Position numbers and translations under genes: made by a program. A stretch of 36,125 bases of DNA from Planctomycetota bacterium (GTDB lineage: Bacteria > Planctomycetota > Planctomycetia > Pirellulales > Pirellulaceae), in the NCBI GenBank assembly GCA_963204995.1, contig CAUJKL010000496.1:1-36125 (forward strand). The letters run 5' to 3'. Below the pieces are notes generated by a model. The model had not been told where the DNA came from. It searched no databases and saw only the letters and a list, made by a program, of their open reading frames with translations. Shown piece after piece: positions 25,734 through 36,125 of the stretch; the stretch's first letter is position 1; each line of letters opens with the position of its first letter.

Positions 25734-26660
25734 ATGCTTGAACGGTTTCTGCTGTTTTGGTTGCTGCTTTCGTCCGGCGCGGCGTACGTCTTGTCGGAGC
25801 CCGTGGCCAAGATGGAGCCTCTGTTGCCGTGGTTGATTGCGGTGACCATGTTCAGCGTCGGACTGATGCTTCCGCGTGATGAAGTCCGACAAGTCCTCAG
25901 CCGTTGGCCGACCGTGTTGGGTGGTACGGCGATTCAATATGCCGTGATGCCGCTGCTCGCCTTCGGGATGGGGAAAGCGTTCGGACTCACGGAGGAGATG
26001 TTTATCGGAATCGTGGTGGTGGGATGTGTTCCCGGGGCGATGGCGTCCAACGTCCTGACGCTCAACGCACGCGGGAACACAAGCTACTCAGTCAGCTTGA
26101 CGACGGCGGCCACGCTCTTGTCACCCATCGCCGTACCGTTGGTGTTGGCTCTGGCGTTACAGAGTCACGACGCAGTTGATGAAGAGGTGTTGAAGAAGGC
26201 CAGCAAGATGTTGGTCATTACCGTTGTGATCCCCGTACTGATGGGCCACTTGCTCAGTCGACGGTACTCGAAATTGGAAACGCATTCTCGAAAGTACGGG
26301 GCGCTGGTCGCCAATCTGATGATCCTGTGGATCATCGCGGTTGTTGTGGCGAAGTCGAAGCTCCAGTTGGAACAACTTCGCTTTGATGTACTTGGCGCAC
26401 TCTTGGCAGTTAACCTGCTCGGTTACGCAGCGGGGTATGGCGGCGGCTGGGGAATGCGGCTGCCGGAGCCGATGCGACGTGCTTTAACCCTTGAAGTGGG
26501 AATGCAGAACGCAGGGCTTGGTGCGGCACTGGCTGTGAAGCTGTTTCCCGATCAAGCCGGTGTTGCGATCGCACCGGCCATGTATACGTTCGGCTGCATG
26601 TTGACCGGGACGATGTTGGCACACGCGTGGGCACGCGTGGGAGATCGAAACGTGGCGTAA
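25734..26660 (+). CDS. Bile acid:sodium symporter (BASS)-family transporter
   Basis: MLERFLLFWLLLSSGAAYVL...MFSVGLMLPRDEVRQVL...GCVPGAMASNVLTLNARGNTSYSVSLTTAATLLSPIAVPLV...LEVGMQNAGLGAALAVKLF. Confidence 0.88.
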   Translation: MLERFLLFWLLLSSGAAYVLSEPVAKMEPLLPWLIAVTMFSVGLMLPRDEVRQVLSRWPTVLGGTAIQYAVMPLLAFGMGKAFGLTEEMFIGIVVVGCVPGAMASNVLTLNARGNTSYSVSLTTAATLLSPIAVPLVLALALQSHDAVDEEVLKKASKMLVITVVIPVLMGHLLSRRYSKLETHSRKYGALVANLMILWIIAVVVAKSKLQLEQLRFDVLGALLAVNLLGYAAGYGGGWGMRLPEPMRRALTLEVGMQNAGLGAALAVKLFPDQAGVAIAPAMYTFGCMLTGTMLAHAWARVGDRNVA

Positions 26661-26713
26661 GCTTCCAGCTTGCGAACTATGGTCAGCGATGGCTGGCAAG
26701 CCGGAAGCTTACC
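26657..26713. repeat. Inverted repeat overlapping the BASS stop codon, between convergent genes
   Basis: GTAAGCTTCCAGCTTGC / GCAAGCCGGAAGCTTAC; TAA (26658-26660) is inside the left arm. Confidence 0.8.
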
Positions 26714-26723
26714 CCACTTGGTG

Positions 26724-28061
26724 CTACTCGCCGCTTAGCACGACAGCGGGATCTTGTTTCACGGCGGCCAGCGTCGGTAGGTAACTTGCCATCGCTGCGA
26801 TCAACGGAGTGCCGAGAATTGCGCAGGCCGAAGCCAGTGTCGAAGGCGTGAAACTCTCGACGGTAACTTCAAAGACGCTGGTCGCCAACCAGCGAGCAAA
26901 GAAATATCCGAGCAGACAGCCGACGACTCCGCCAGCCATTCCCAAGATCACCGCCTTGCCAAGAAACAGTGAGGCGATGCTGCCGCTGCGCTTGCCAATA
27001 GCACGCAGCAAGCCAATTTCCGCTCGCCGTTCGCGGACGTTGGACCAGGCCAGCAGCCCGACCCACAACGCACAGACAAAAACAATCAACGGCGTGACGA
27101 CGGAAGTGACGCCTGACAGAAGCCCGGCAACTTGGTCGCGGTGCGTTTGTTCTTGTTGAGCGATCTTCGTTCGATTCGCTTCGTAGTCATCCATCGTTTG
27201 CTGGTGGTGAGCCTCGACGAGCTTGCGTTGATCCTCGCGGGCGATCGCTTGCAGGCGGTGCTCTGTAACCTTAGTGTCGGGCAGCACCACTTCGAGTTGA
27301 GCCGTAATCTCTTCGATGCGTTCGACGGTCTTGCACTTGCAACCGAGCGCCAAGATCTCGCTGATCTTGCCGGGCTTGTTCAGAACGGTTTGAGCGTCGG
27401 CCAGGTTCATGAAGATTGCGATGTCTTCATCGGCGCGACCGTGTGCGGGCAAGATGTGCGCGACCTCGAACTGCTTGCCGAGAATCTCGACGTTGTCTCC
27501 GAGCGCGTGCCCCTCGGCGGCAAGTTGTCCCAAGTACACCATGCCTGGTTTCACTTGTAGGCCCATCGGATCCTTCTTCTCGACGTGGGACTGAGTCGCT
27601 TCCGGCGCGATACCAACCACCAAGCGTGGTTTACCTTCCCACTCGACCATCTGCTTCAACGATGCGACAAGGTGGGCGACCTTCGTGATCTCTGGACTCT
27701 CGGCCAACTTTTTCACGTACTCCTCGGGCATATCGTACGACACAAAGTTCGCGTACAGCTGAGCCAGGTCGGTGTTCTGATGCACGATTCGCAGATTGAA
27801 GCCCAGTTCGCGCATGATCCGCTTCGTACGCGTATCGAGATCGGCAAGGTCGCCCTTGGCCTTCTCCTGCATGCTCTGCAGCTCTCTATCGGTTTCCTGC
27901 TGCATCGCGAGGAGTCGTCGTCCGGATTCTTGCTGATAGCCGCGGAGCAGCGTCGGGCTGGCGACGAACAGAGTCGACGCTGCGATCAACGCCAACAGAC
28001 TCAGCAACACGTTCATCTTCCGATGGCGAAGCTCGGCAACTAGCAATTGAAACGTACTCAT
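26724..28061 (-). CDS. ABC-type permease, FtsX/MacB-like
   Basis: MSTFQLLVAELRHRKMNVLLSLLALIAASTLFV...ALWVGLLAWSNVRERRAEIGLLRAIGKRSGSIASLFLGKAVILGMAGGVVGCLLGYF. Confidence 0.82.
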   Translation of the reverse strand: MSTFQLLVAELRHRKMNVLLSLLALIAASTLFVASPTLLRGYQQESGRRLLAMQQETDRELQSMQEKAKGDLADLDTRTKRIMRELGFNLRIVHQNTDLAQLYANFVSYDMPEEYVKKLAESPEITKVAHLVASLKQMVEWEGKPRLVVGIAPEATQSHVEKKDPMGLQVKPGMVYLGQLAAEGHALGDNVEILGKQFEVAHILPAHGRADEDIAIFMNLADAQTVLNKPGKISEILALGCKCKTVERIEEITAQLEVVLPDTKVTEHRLQAIAREDQRKLVEAHHQQTMDDYEANRTKIAQQEQTHRDQVAGLLSGVTSVVTPLIVFVCALWVGLLAWSNVRERRAEIGLLRAIGKRSGSIASLFLGKAVILGMAGGVVGCLLGYFFARWLATSVFEVTVESFTPSTLASACAILGTPLIAAMASYLPTLAAVKQDPAVVLSGE

Positions 28062-28098
28062 GGCATATCACTCGCTGGTATTCGTGGTAGGTTCTCTG

Positions 28099-28147
28099 GC
28101 TGATCGCTGAAAGCTGACTGCTGATCGCTGACCGCTGACCGCTGACC
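28099..28147. repeat. 7-bp-period array (GCTGACC-type) between the MFS and FtsX-like genes
   Basis: GCTGATC GCTGAAA GCTGACT GCTGATC GCTGACC GCTGACC GCTGACC, 7 units in strict register. Confidence 0.9.
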
Positions 28148-28148
28148 G

Positions 28149-29468
28149 CTATCCCTGCCGGGGCTCTTGCAAACGAAACGTCAACAACCAACTTGCCATA
28201 ATCAATCCTGCGATCGTTAAGAATACGGGTTCGAAGCCGAGTCGGTCAATAAAGTATCCGGCCAGCGGCGAAAGAAACATCGGGACGGCCATGCACAGGC
28301 TTAGCGTACTGAGATAAACGGCGTGATCTTCAGGAGCGGCGACTTCCAGCGTGTAGTTCTGAAGTGTTCGCAGCACGACCGGCGTCATTCCGACAAGGAC
28401 AAACACCCAGCCGTAAAGTCGAATGCCGATACTTCCGGAATGAAGCAGCCCAATGGCCACGATCGGTGCCGCCGCGATGCAAAGCAACGACAGCAACAAC
28501 ACCAGGCGGTTGCCGTGACGATCGGCGACGGAACCGACGGGGATGCTTATCAAGCCAGTTCCAATGTTCTGGATAATGACCCACCACATGATACTCTTCG
28601 TCGGGAGATGCATCGTCTGCAAGCCGATACTCTGGTAGTGAGGGAACAGCATAAAAGAAATGCCGAACAGCGACGCGACCATCGCCAGGAGCCGAAAGTT
28701 TCGATCCGCCACGAGCACTCGATAGGCGTCAGCAAAATAGTGCAGTGGGTGTGCGGCGGCAGCTTGCTGAAAGGAATCCTTCGCCTCGACAAGATACAAC
28801 ATCGAGACTGCCGCGACGCCGAATAGAACGCCAGAGAATCCAAAGATCAAGTCAAACCGAGTCTCTTCATCGTTTAGCCATAGCGAGAGGAGTACGAAGG
28901 CACACAAGACGGCACTGGCCGCGCCGATCGTGTTTGACATGAGCAATAAGCGGCCCCGTCGATTCACATCAACCAGCTTTCCTTGCAACGTCGTGAAGGC
29001 GAGTTGACTCAATCCGATACAGACAAAGAAGGCCGCATAGATGATCAAGAAGGCAAACGGCATCCAAACCGCTTTTCGCTCGGCGAAGCCCATGAAGAAT
29101 AACCAGGTCAGTAGCAAGAACAGGGCCGACATCATTGCAGTCGTGCCGCACACCAGCCACTTTTTCTGCGGTTGTAGTTTGATCTGCCTCGCCAGTAACA
29201 CGGGTGGGACACTGTGTCCGAATCGATTCAACAACGGCAAGCAGCCTCGAATCCAACCTGCTCCCGAGATGTAATCGACCACGGCGGGCATGATGATGCT
29301 CTCGGTCTTAAAGATCCAACCGGTTCGCATCAGGATCTGATACAGAGCGAGCATCGCAAAGTTACGTGACGCGTCTCGCTCGTCGGACGGATTGGAAGGC
29401 GACAACTCAATCGACGATGCGTCGGCGGGATCAGCGGCGTCGCGGGCGGGAGAAAGCGAGGAGGGCAT
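28149..29468 (-). CDS. Major facilitator superfamily transporter
   Basis: About 12 hydrophobic segments; SIPVGSVADRHGNRLVLLLSLL (MFS motif A-like). Start ATG 29468 preferred over 29585. Confidence 0.8.
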   Translation of the reverse strand: MPSSLSPARDAADPADASSIELSPSNPSDERDASRNFAMLALYQILMRTGWIFKTESIIMPAVVDYISGAGWIRGCLPLLNRFGHSVPPVLLARQIKLQPQKKWLVCGTTAMMSALFLLLTWLFFMGFAERKAVWMPFAFLIIYAAFFVCIGLSQLAFTTLQGKLVDVNRRGRLLLMSNTIGAASAVLCAFVLLSLWLNDEETRFDLIFGFSGVLFGVAAVSMLYLVEAKDSFQQAAAAHPLHYFADAYRVLVADRNFRLLAMVASLFGISFMLFPHYQSIGLQTMHLPTKSIMWWVIIQNIGTGLISIPVGSVADRHGNRLVLLLSLLCIAAAPIVAIGLLHSGSIGIRLYGWVFVLVGMTPVVLRTLQNYTLEVAAPEDHAVYLSTLSLCMAVPMFLSPLAGYFIDRLGFEPVFLTIAGLIMASWLLTFRLQEPRQG

Positions 29469-29556
29469 TTTTCTAGTATAGGTGCGAGGCGGAAACCTCG
29501 CGAGCAGTGAGTTCCTGGGCGAGAGCCAGAGAACCGGCACTAACTGGGAACCAGAA

Positions 29557-32731
<3,175 letters not shown>

Positions 32732-32827
32732 CATTGATCGTCACGCTTCGACGGTCACTCCGATGCCAGGGCCTTTAGCATCTTTGATGCGGGCACGATC
32801 GCTTCGGCCCGAAGGGGCGGCATAGCT

Positions 32828-32978
32828 CTTGCCGGGGCTGTAAAGCCCCGGAATTCTAAGGCAGCATTAATGAAGCCCCGGTAGGGGCGACACAATACAC
32901 GCCGCAATACCGGTGTCGCCCCTACCGGGGCTTCGTCCCTTTCGGAGTCTGTTACCGGGGCCTTACAGCCCCGGCAGG
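32828..32978. repeat. Nested inverted-repeat element (GCCCCGGTAGGGGCGACAC family)
   Basis: Outer arms CTTGCCGGGGCTGTAAAGCCCCGG / CCGGGGCCTTACAGCCCCGGCAGG; inner arms GAAGCCCCGGTAGGGGCGACAC / GTGTCGCCCCTACCGGGGCTTC (22 bp perfect). Confidence 0.9.
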
Positions 32979-33165
32979 GGTTGTGTCAGCCCTCTCGGGC
33001 TTATCTTTCGAACATATGCCCTTCATCCAAAAAGTGCTCAGAAAGCGCAGGAATGCGGTCCTAGAGATGTTAAAAACTCTGGCCCTCCGAGGCCGTCGCA
33101 TGCCGGTGATTCAGGTGATCAACAACTTCGGAGAGCTGTTGTGCGAACTGCGATCTGTCCTCGCA

Positions 33166-33492
33166 TCAATACACATCTGTCTCGAAGTGATGGCCCCAAT
33201 GATACCGGCGGCCTTCGGGGTAGTAGTTGTGCCACTGCTTGTTGTAGACGGGCACTCGCATTTCCGGCGGATAACGGTTGTATAAGCTTCCGTTGCTCCG
33301 ATAGTACTCGTTGCCGTAGTAGTTCTGCGGATAGTACACATACGGGTAGTGGTAGAAGCGTTCCCAATCGTGAGCCGAATACGACTGTCCCCACGTCTGG
33401 TTGAAGGCCCGCTCTTGAGCCTGGCTTTCCTCCGAACATAGACACAGACCGACAACGGTCGCACACAATAGGCTCAATACAGCTCGACGCAT
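33166..33492 (-). CDS. Small secreted Tyr/Asn-rich protein
   Basis: MRRAVLSLLCATVVGLCLCSEESQAQERAFNQTWGQSYSAHDWERFYHYPYVYYPQNYYGNEYYRSNGSLYNRYPPEMRVPVYNKQWHNYYPEGRRYHWGHHFETDVY; signal peptide then Tyr-rich body. Confidence 0.72.
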   Translation of the reverse strand: MRRAVLSLLCATVVGLCLCSEESQAQERAFNQTWGQSYSAHDWERFYHYPYVYYPQNYYGNEYYRSNGSLYNRYPPEMRVPVYNKQWHNYYPEGRRYHWGHHFETDVY

Positions 33493-33623
33493 CGTCGATC
33501 CCCTCCCTGTGAAATTCGCCGGATTCGCGCAACTGGGTCGTTGCGAGTGAGGCATATTCTTTTCAATCGGTTCGCCCAACGTCCCGCATTGAAAGAATAT
33601 CCGGCAAAATCGGTATTCTCAGG

Positions 33624-33923
33624 GAACCACTAATGGACACTAACAAACACTAATCCCGGATTATTCACCGTAGGCCGGACCGAGGTCGCAAACCCATGCC
33701 GTAGCTGCGCAAACCGATTTGTTCTCAAACACGCTTTGCGACTCGTAGCCGGCTGCGATTTGCGACCGAAGTTCCGGCGCAGCAATGGTTTGCTTGATAC
33801 GGCCTACAGATATTGTGAATAATCCGGGATAAGATGAAGTGGGATGTGGGTGAGCCCAGTGACCGCTCGTCAGTAGTTCACTTCCTTTTTTCATTAGTGT
33901 CAGTTAGCGTCCATTAGTGGTTC
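33624..33923. repeat. Three-layer nested inverted-repeat element
   Basis: Outer GAACCACTAATGGACACTAACAAACACTAAT / ATTAGTGTCAGTTAGCGTCCATTAGTGGTTC; middle CCCGGATTATTCAC / GTGAATAATCCGGG; inner GTAGGCCG... / ...CGGCCTAC. Confidence 0.85.
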
Positions 33924-33937
33924 GCATCACGACCTCA

Positions 33938-34720
33938 TTAAGCCAGCGGTTTGCCTTCCGCGATCTCACGCTCCCACTCGTCCATCAACGGCCAATCGAC
34001 GGCGCAAGTGCCAAAGTCGGTCATGTGCGAATAGCTTTCGACGCGAGCGATCGTGCGGTCTAGCAATGCGTCGTCCTTGCGAAAGATCGGGCCGTGGCTG
34101 GGCAGCAACCACTCGACATCGCTATCACGAATTCGCTGGAGAGATTTGACGAATGCCGGAATGTCGCTGCCGTGATGGGCATCTATTGCTCCGACGCAGC
34201 CATCACGATAGATGTTGTCACCGCTGAAGAGAAGATTGCCCAAGCGGAAAGACAGCTGGCTGTCCGTATGACCCGGTGTGAGCCAGACCTCCAGCTTTAG
34301 ATCGCCCACGGTGATCGTGTCGCCATCAACCACGAGATGCTCGACCTCGACGGGCGGCATCTCCATGTCAATTTTCTGCGGCTCGATCACGGCAAACGTC
34401 TTCAAGCGGTCACCGGTTCGAAGTGGCTCGGCCGCAAGTGGGTGGGCGGTAACGGTCGTGCGCAGCAACTGCTTCGCTTTGGCCAGGCCTTGAATGTGAT
34501 CGACATCGGCGTGAGTCGCGACCAGCGTCTTGCATTGCGACAAGGGAAAATCCAGCTGCCGGATCAATTCGACGATTTCGTCCACGGTGTCTTCGAAACC
34601 GATATCGATCAAGATCCACTCGGACTGATCGTAAATGAGGTAGACATTGCAACCGAGGATCTGCCCCGCTTGATAATTCATTTCGATCACGTTTGGGAAG
34701 ACGGGCTTCCGCTCAAGCAT
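33938..34720 (-). CDS. Metallo-beta-lactamase-fold hydrolase
   Basis: [17 protein letters not shown]...[19 protein letters not shown]...[31 protein letters not shown]. Confidence 0.9.
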   Translation of the reverse strand: MLERKPVFPNVIEMNYQAGQILGCNVYLIYDQSEWILIDIGFEDTVDEIVELIRQLDFPLSQCKTLVATHADVDHIQGLAKAKQLLRTTVTAHPLAAEPLRTGDRLKTFAVIEPQKIDMEMPPVEVEHLVVDGDTITVGDLKLEVWLTPGHTDSQLSFRLGNLLFSGDNIYRDGCVGAIDAHHGSDIPAFVKSLQRIRDSDVEWLLPSHGPIFRKDDALLDRTIARVESYSHMTDFGTCAVDWPLMDEWEREIAEGKPLA

Positions 34721-34815
34721 CGACGCCTCCTCCTCTTGCAATCTAGCTGCCAACTGAGTTGTGGCAATAAATGGATCTGCAAGAATTGTAGAGCGAGGTG
34801 CTAAGTCCTTCAACC

Positions 34816-34843
34816 AGCGGTGGTCGCTGAGCGGTGGTCGCTG
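34816..34843. repeat. Tandem 14-mer (two alternating heptamers) between HtrA and MBL genes
   Basis: AGCGGTG GTCGCTG AGCGGTG GTCGCTG. Confidence 0.85.
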
Positions 34844-34846
34844 AGC

Positions 34847-36022
34847 TTAGGGTCGCACTGCGGCGTTTCGCTTTTCGCCTAGCGTGACTTGCAGCCGCTT
34901 GACTTCGCCATTGCGGAAGACGACAACCTGAACGTCTTTGTTCACGGGTGTAAAAGCGACGATCTTGATGAGATGATCATCGTCTTCGACTTGGCGACCG
35001 TCGAACTCCAGCACGACATCCTCCGTGCGGAAGTCTGCTGCTTCTGCCGGTGAGCCACCGATGACACCCGTGACCAACGCGCCGCGGGCACGAGGTAGAC
35101 CGAGGCGTGCTGCGTATTCGGGACCAAAAGCCTTGTTTTGGTCAAGATTGACCCCTAAGAAGGCGCGCACTGGGTGGCCGTGCTCGATGAACTGTTTCGC
35201 TACGGTGATCGCCATGTTGATGGGGATTGTAAAGCCGATTCCCTCGCTGCCGCCCGAACTGCTCGCGATTGCCGTGTTGATCCCCACGACTTCGCCCCGC
35301 AAGTTCAACAAGGGCCCGCCGCTGTTGCCAGGATTGATCGCAGCATCGGTCTGCATGAAGTCTTGGTAGCGAATGCTGCCATCACCCAGCTTTAAGTCAC
35401 GGCGGCCCATGGCACTGATGATGCCATAAGTTACCGATTGACTCTGGCCAAAAGGGCTGCCGACTGCCACGACAAAGTCACCGCTTTCGATTTCGTCGCT
35501 ATTCCCGAGTCGCGCGGGCACAAGGTCAGTCTCTCCCATCGCCATGACCGCGATATCGGTTTCGCGATCGGACCAGACTGTCGTCGGGTGGAGGACTCGT
35601 CGATCCGATAATTTGATGGCAATATCGCTCAGTTGCGCTTCGTCGATGACGTGTCGATTCGTCAAAACGTAGAGCTTGGAATCCACTTCGATGACGATGC
35701 CCGAACCAGCCTCTTCCACGGGCTTGCGTCCAGTGCGTGTGTTCGCGGCCACTTGCTTTGAAGCTTCTATGTGTACGACGGTGGGGCGTACGAGACGGAT
35801 GACTTTCTTGAGGAGTCCGAAATGTGCATCGAGCGCATCGACCTCCACACCAAGTTCCTCGTAGAGCTTGTCACGATCTTCCGCTGTTAAGCTCGTGGTA
35901 TCAACGAGCTGCGCCCGCGACACGCAAGGAACAAGAGCAACGAACATGCTGAAAACGAACGCGATCCGAATGGCTCGCGCACAACGCAGTGAAAACTTCA
36001 CGTCCGACCTCCATGTCAGCAA
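34847..36022 (-). CDS. HtrA/DegP-like serine protease with PDZ domain
   Basis: Catalytic triad contexts LTNRHVIDE, DRETDIAVM, INPGNSGGPLLNLRGEVVGINTA; C-terminal PDZ RARGALVTGVIGGSPAEAADFRTEDVVLEFDGRQVEDDDHLIKIV. Confidence 0.93.
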   Translation of the reverse strand: MLTWRSDVKFSLRCARAIRIAFVFSMFVALVPCVSRAQLVDTTSLTAEDRDKLYEELGVEVDALDAHFGLLKKVIRLVRPTVVHIEASKQVAANTRTGRKPVEEAGSGIVIEVDSKLYVLTNRHVIDEAQLSDIAIKLSDRRVLHPTTVWSDRETDIAVMAMGETDLVPARLGNSDEIESGDFVVAVGSPFGQSQSVTYGIISAMGRRDLKLGDGSIRYQDFMQTDAAINPGNSGGPLLNLRGEVVGINTAIASSSGGSEGIGFTIPINMAITVAKQFIEHGHPVRAFLGVNLDQNKAFGPEYAARLGLPRARGALVTGVIGGSPAEAADFRTEDVVLEFDGRQVEDDDHLIKIVAFTPVNKDVQVVVFRNGEVKRLQVTLGEKRNAAVRP

Positions 36023-36125
36023 TGCAATGACGTATCAACGTGAATTTTTGCGGCTCAAGCGGAATCCCTCCCGCCGTCGAGTCGCCGTCGCACGAGTGTT
36101 TAAGCGTCGACCTCAATGTCACTGA

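Overview
The window has planctomycete-like (probably Pirellulales) character; this is inferred from gene content and repeat style, not from any search. The left half is a complete, canonically ordered 14-gene complex I operon, nuoA-N (about 1496-17487, + strand). It is interrupted between nuoH and nuoI by an antisense two-gene cassette: a PIN-domain toxin and a HicB-like antitoxin. Left of nuoA is a divergent, truncated M20-family peptidase that the ORF track misses because it runs off the edge. After nuoN come an NtrC-like PAS/AAA/Fis protein with a degraded ATPase core, a small possible pseudo-receiver protein, and an Mrp/ApbC P-loop ATPase. Next is a 37-codon Lys/Ala/Pro-rich histone-H1-like microprotein (minus strand, GTG start, absent from the ORF track). 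The right half carries an SGNH-like hydrolase, an M50 metalloprotease, lpxB, a tandem CCDNC-motif secreted protein, a BASS-family transporter, an FtsX-like permease, an MFS transporter, an MsbA-like ABC exporter, a GDP-mannose 4,6-dehydratase, a Tyr-rich secreted protein, an MBL-fold hydrolase and an HtrA-like protease. The least explained layer is non-coding. Strict 7-bp-period tandem arrays of several unrelated sequence families sit in the gaps between co-directional genes, similar in form to cyanobacterial STRRs; one supplies the nuoE start codon. There are also several palindromic or nested ('matryoshka') inverted-repeat elements, one of which appears to have been absorbed into the C-terminal coding sequence of nuoM. 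No CRISPR array, rRNA or tRNA was recognised.
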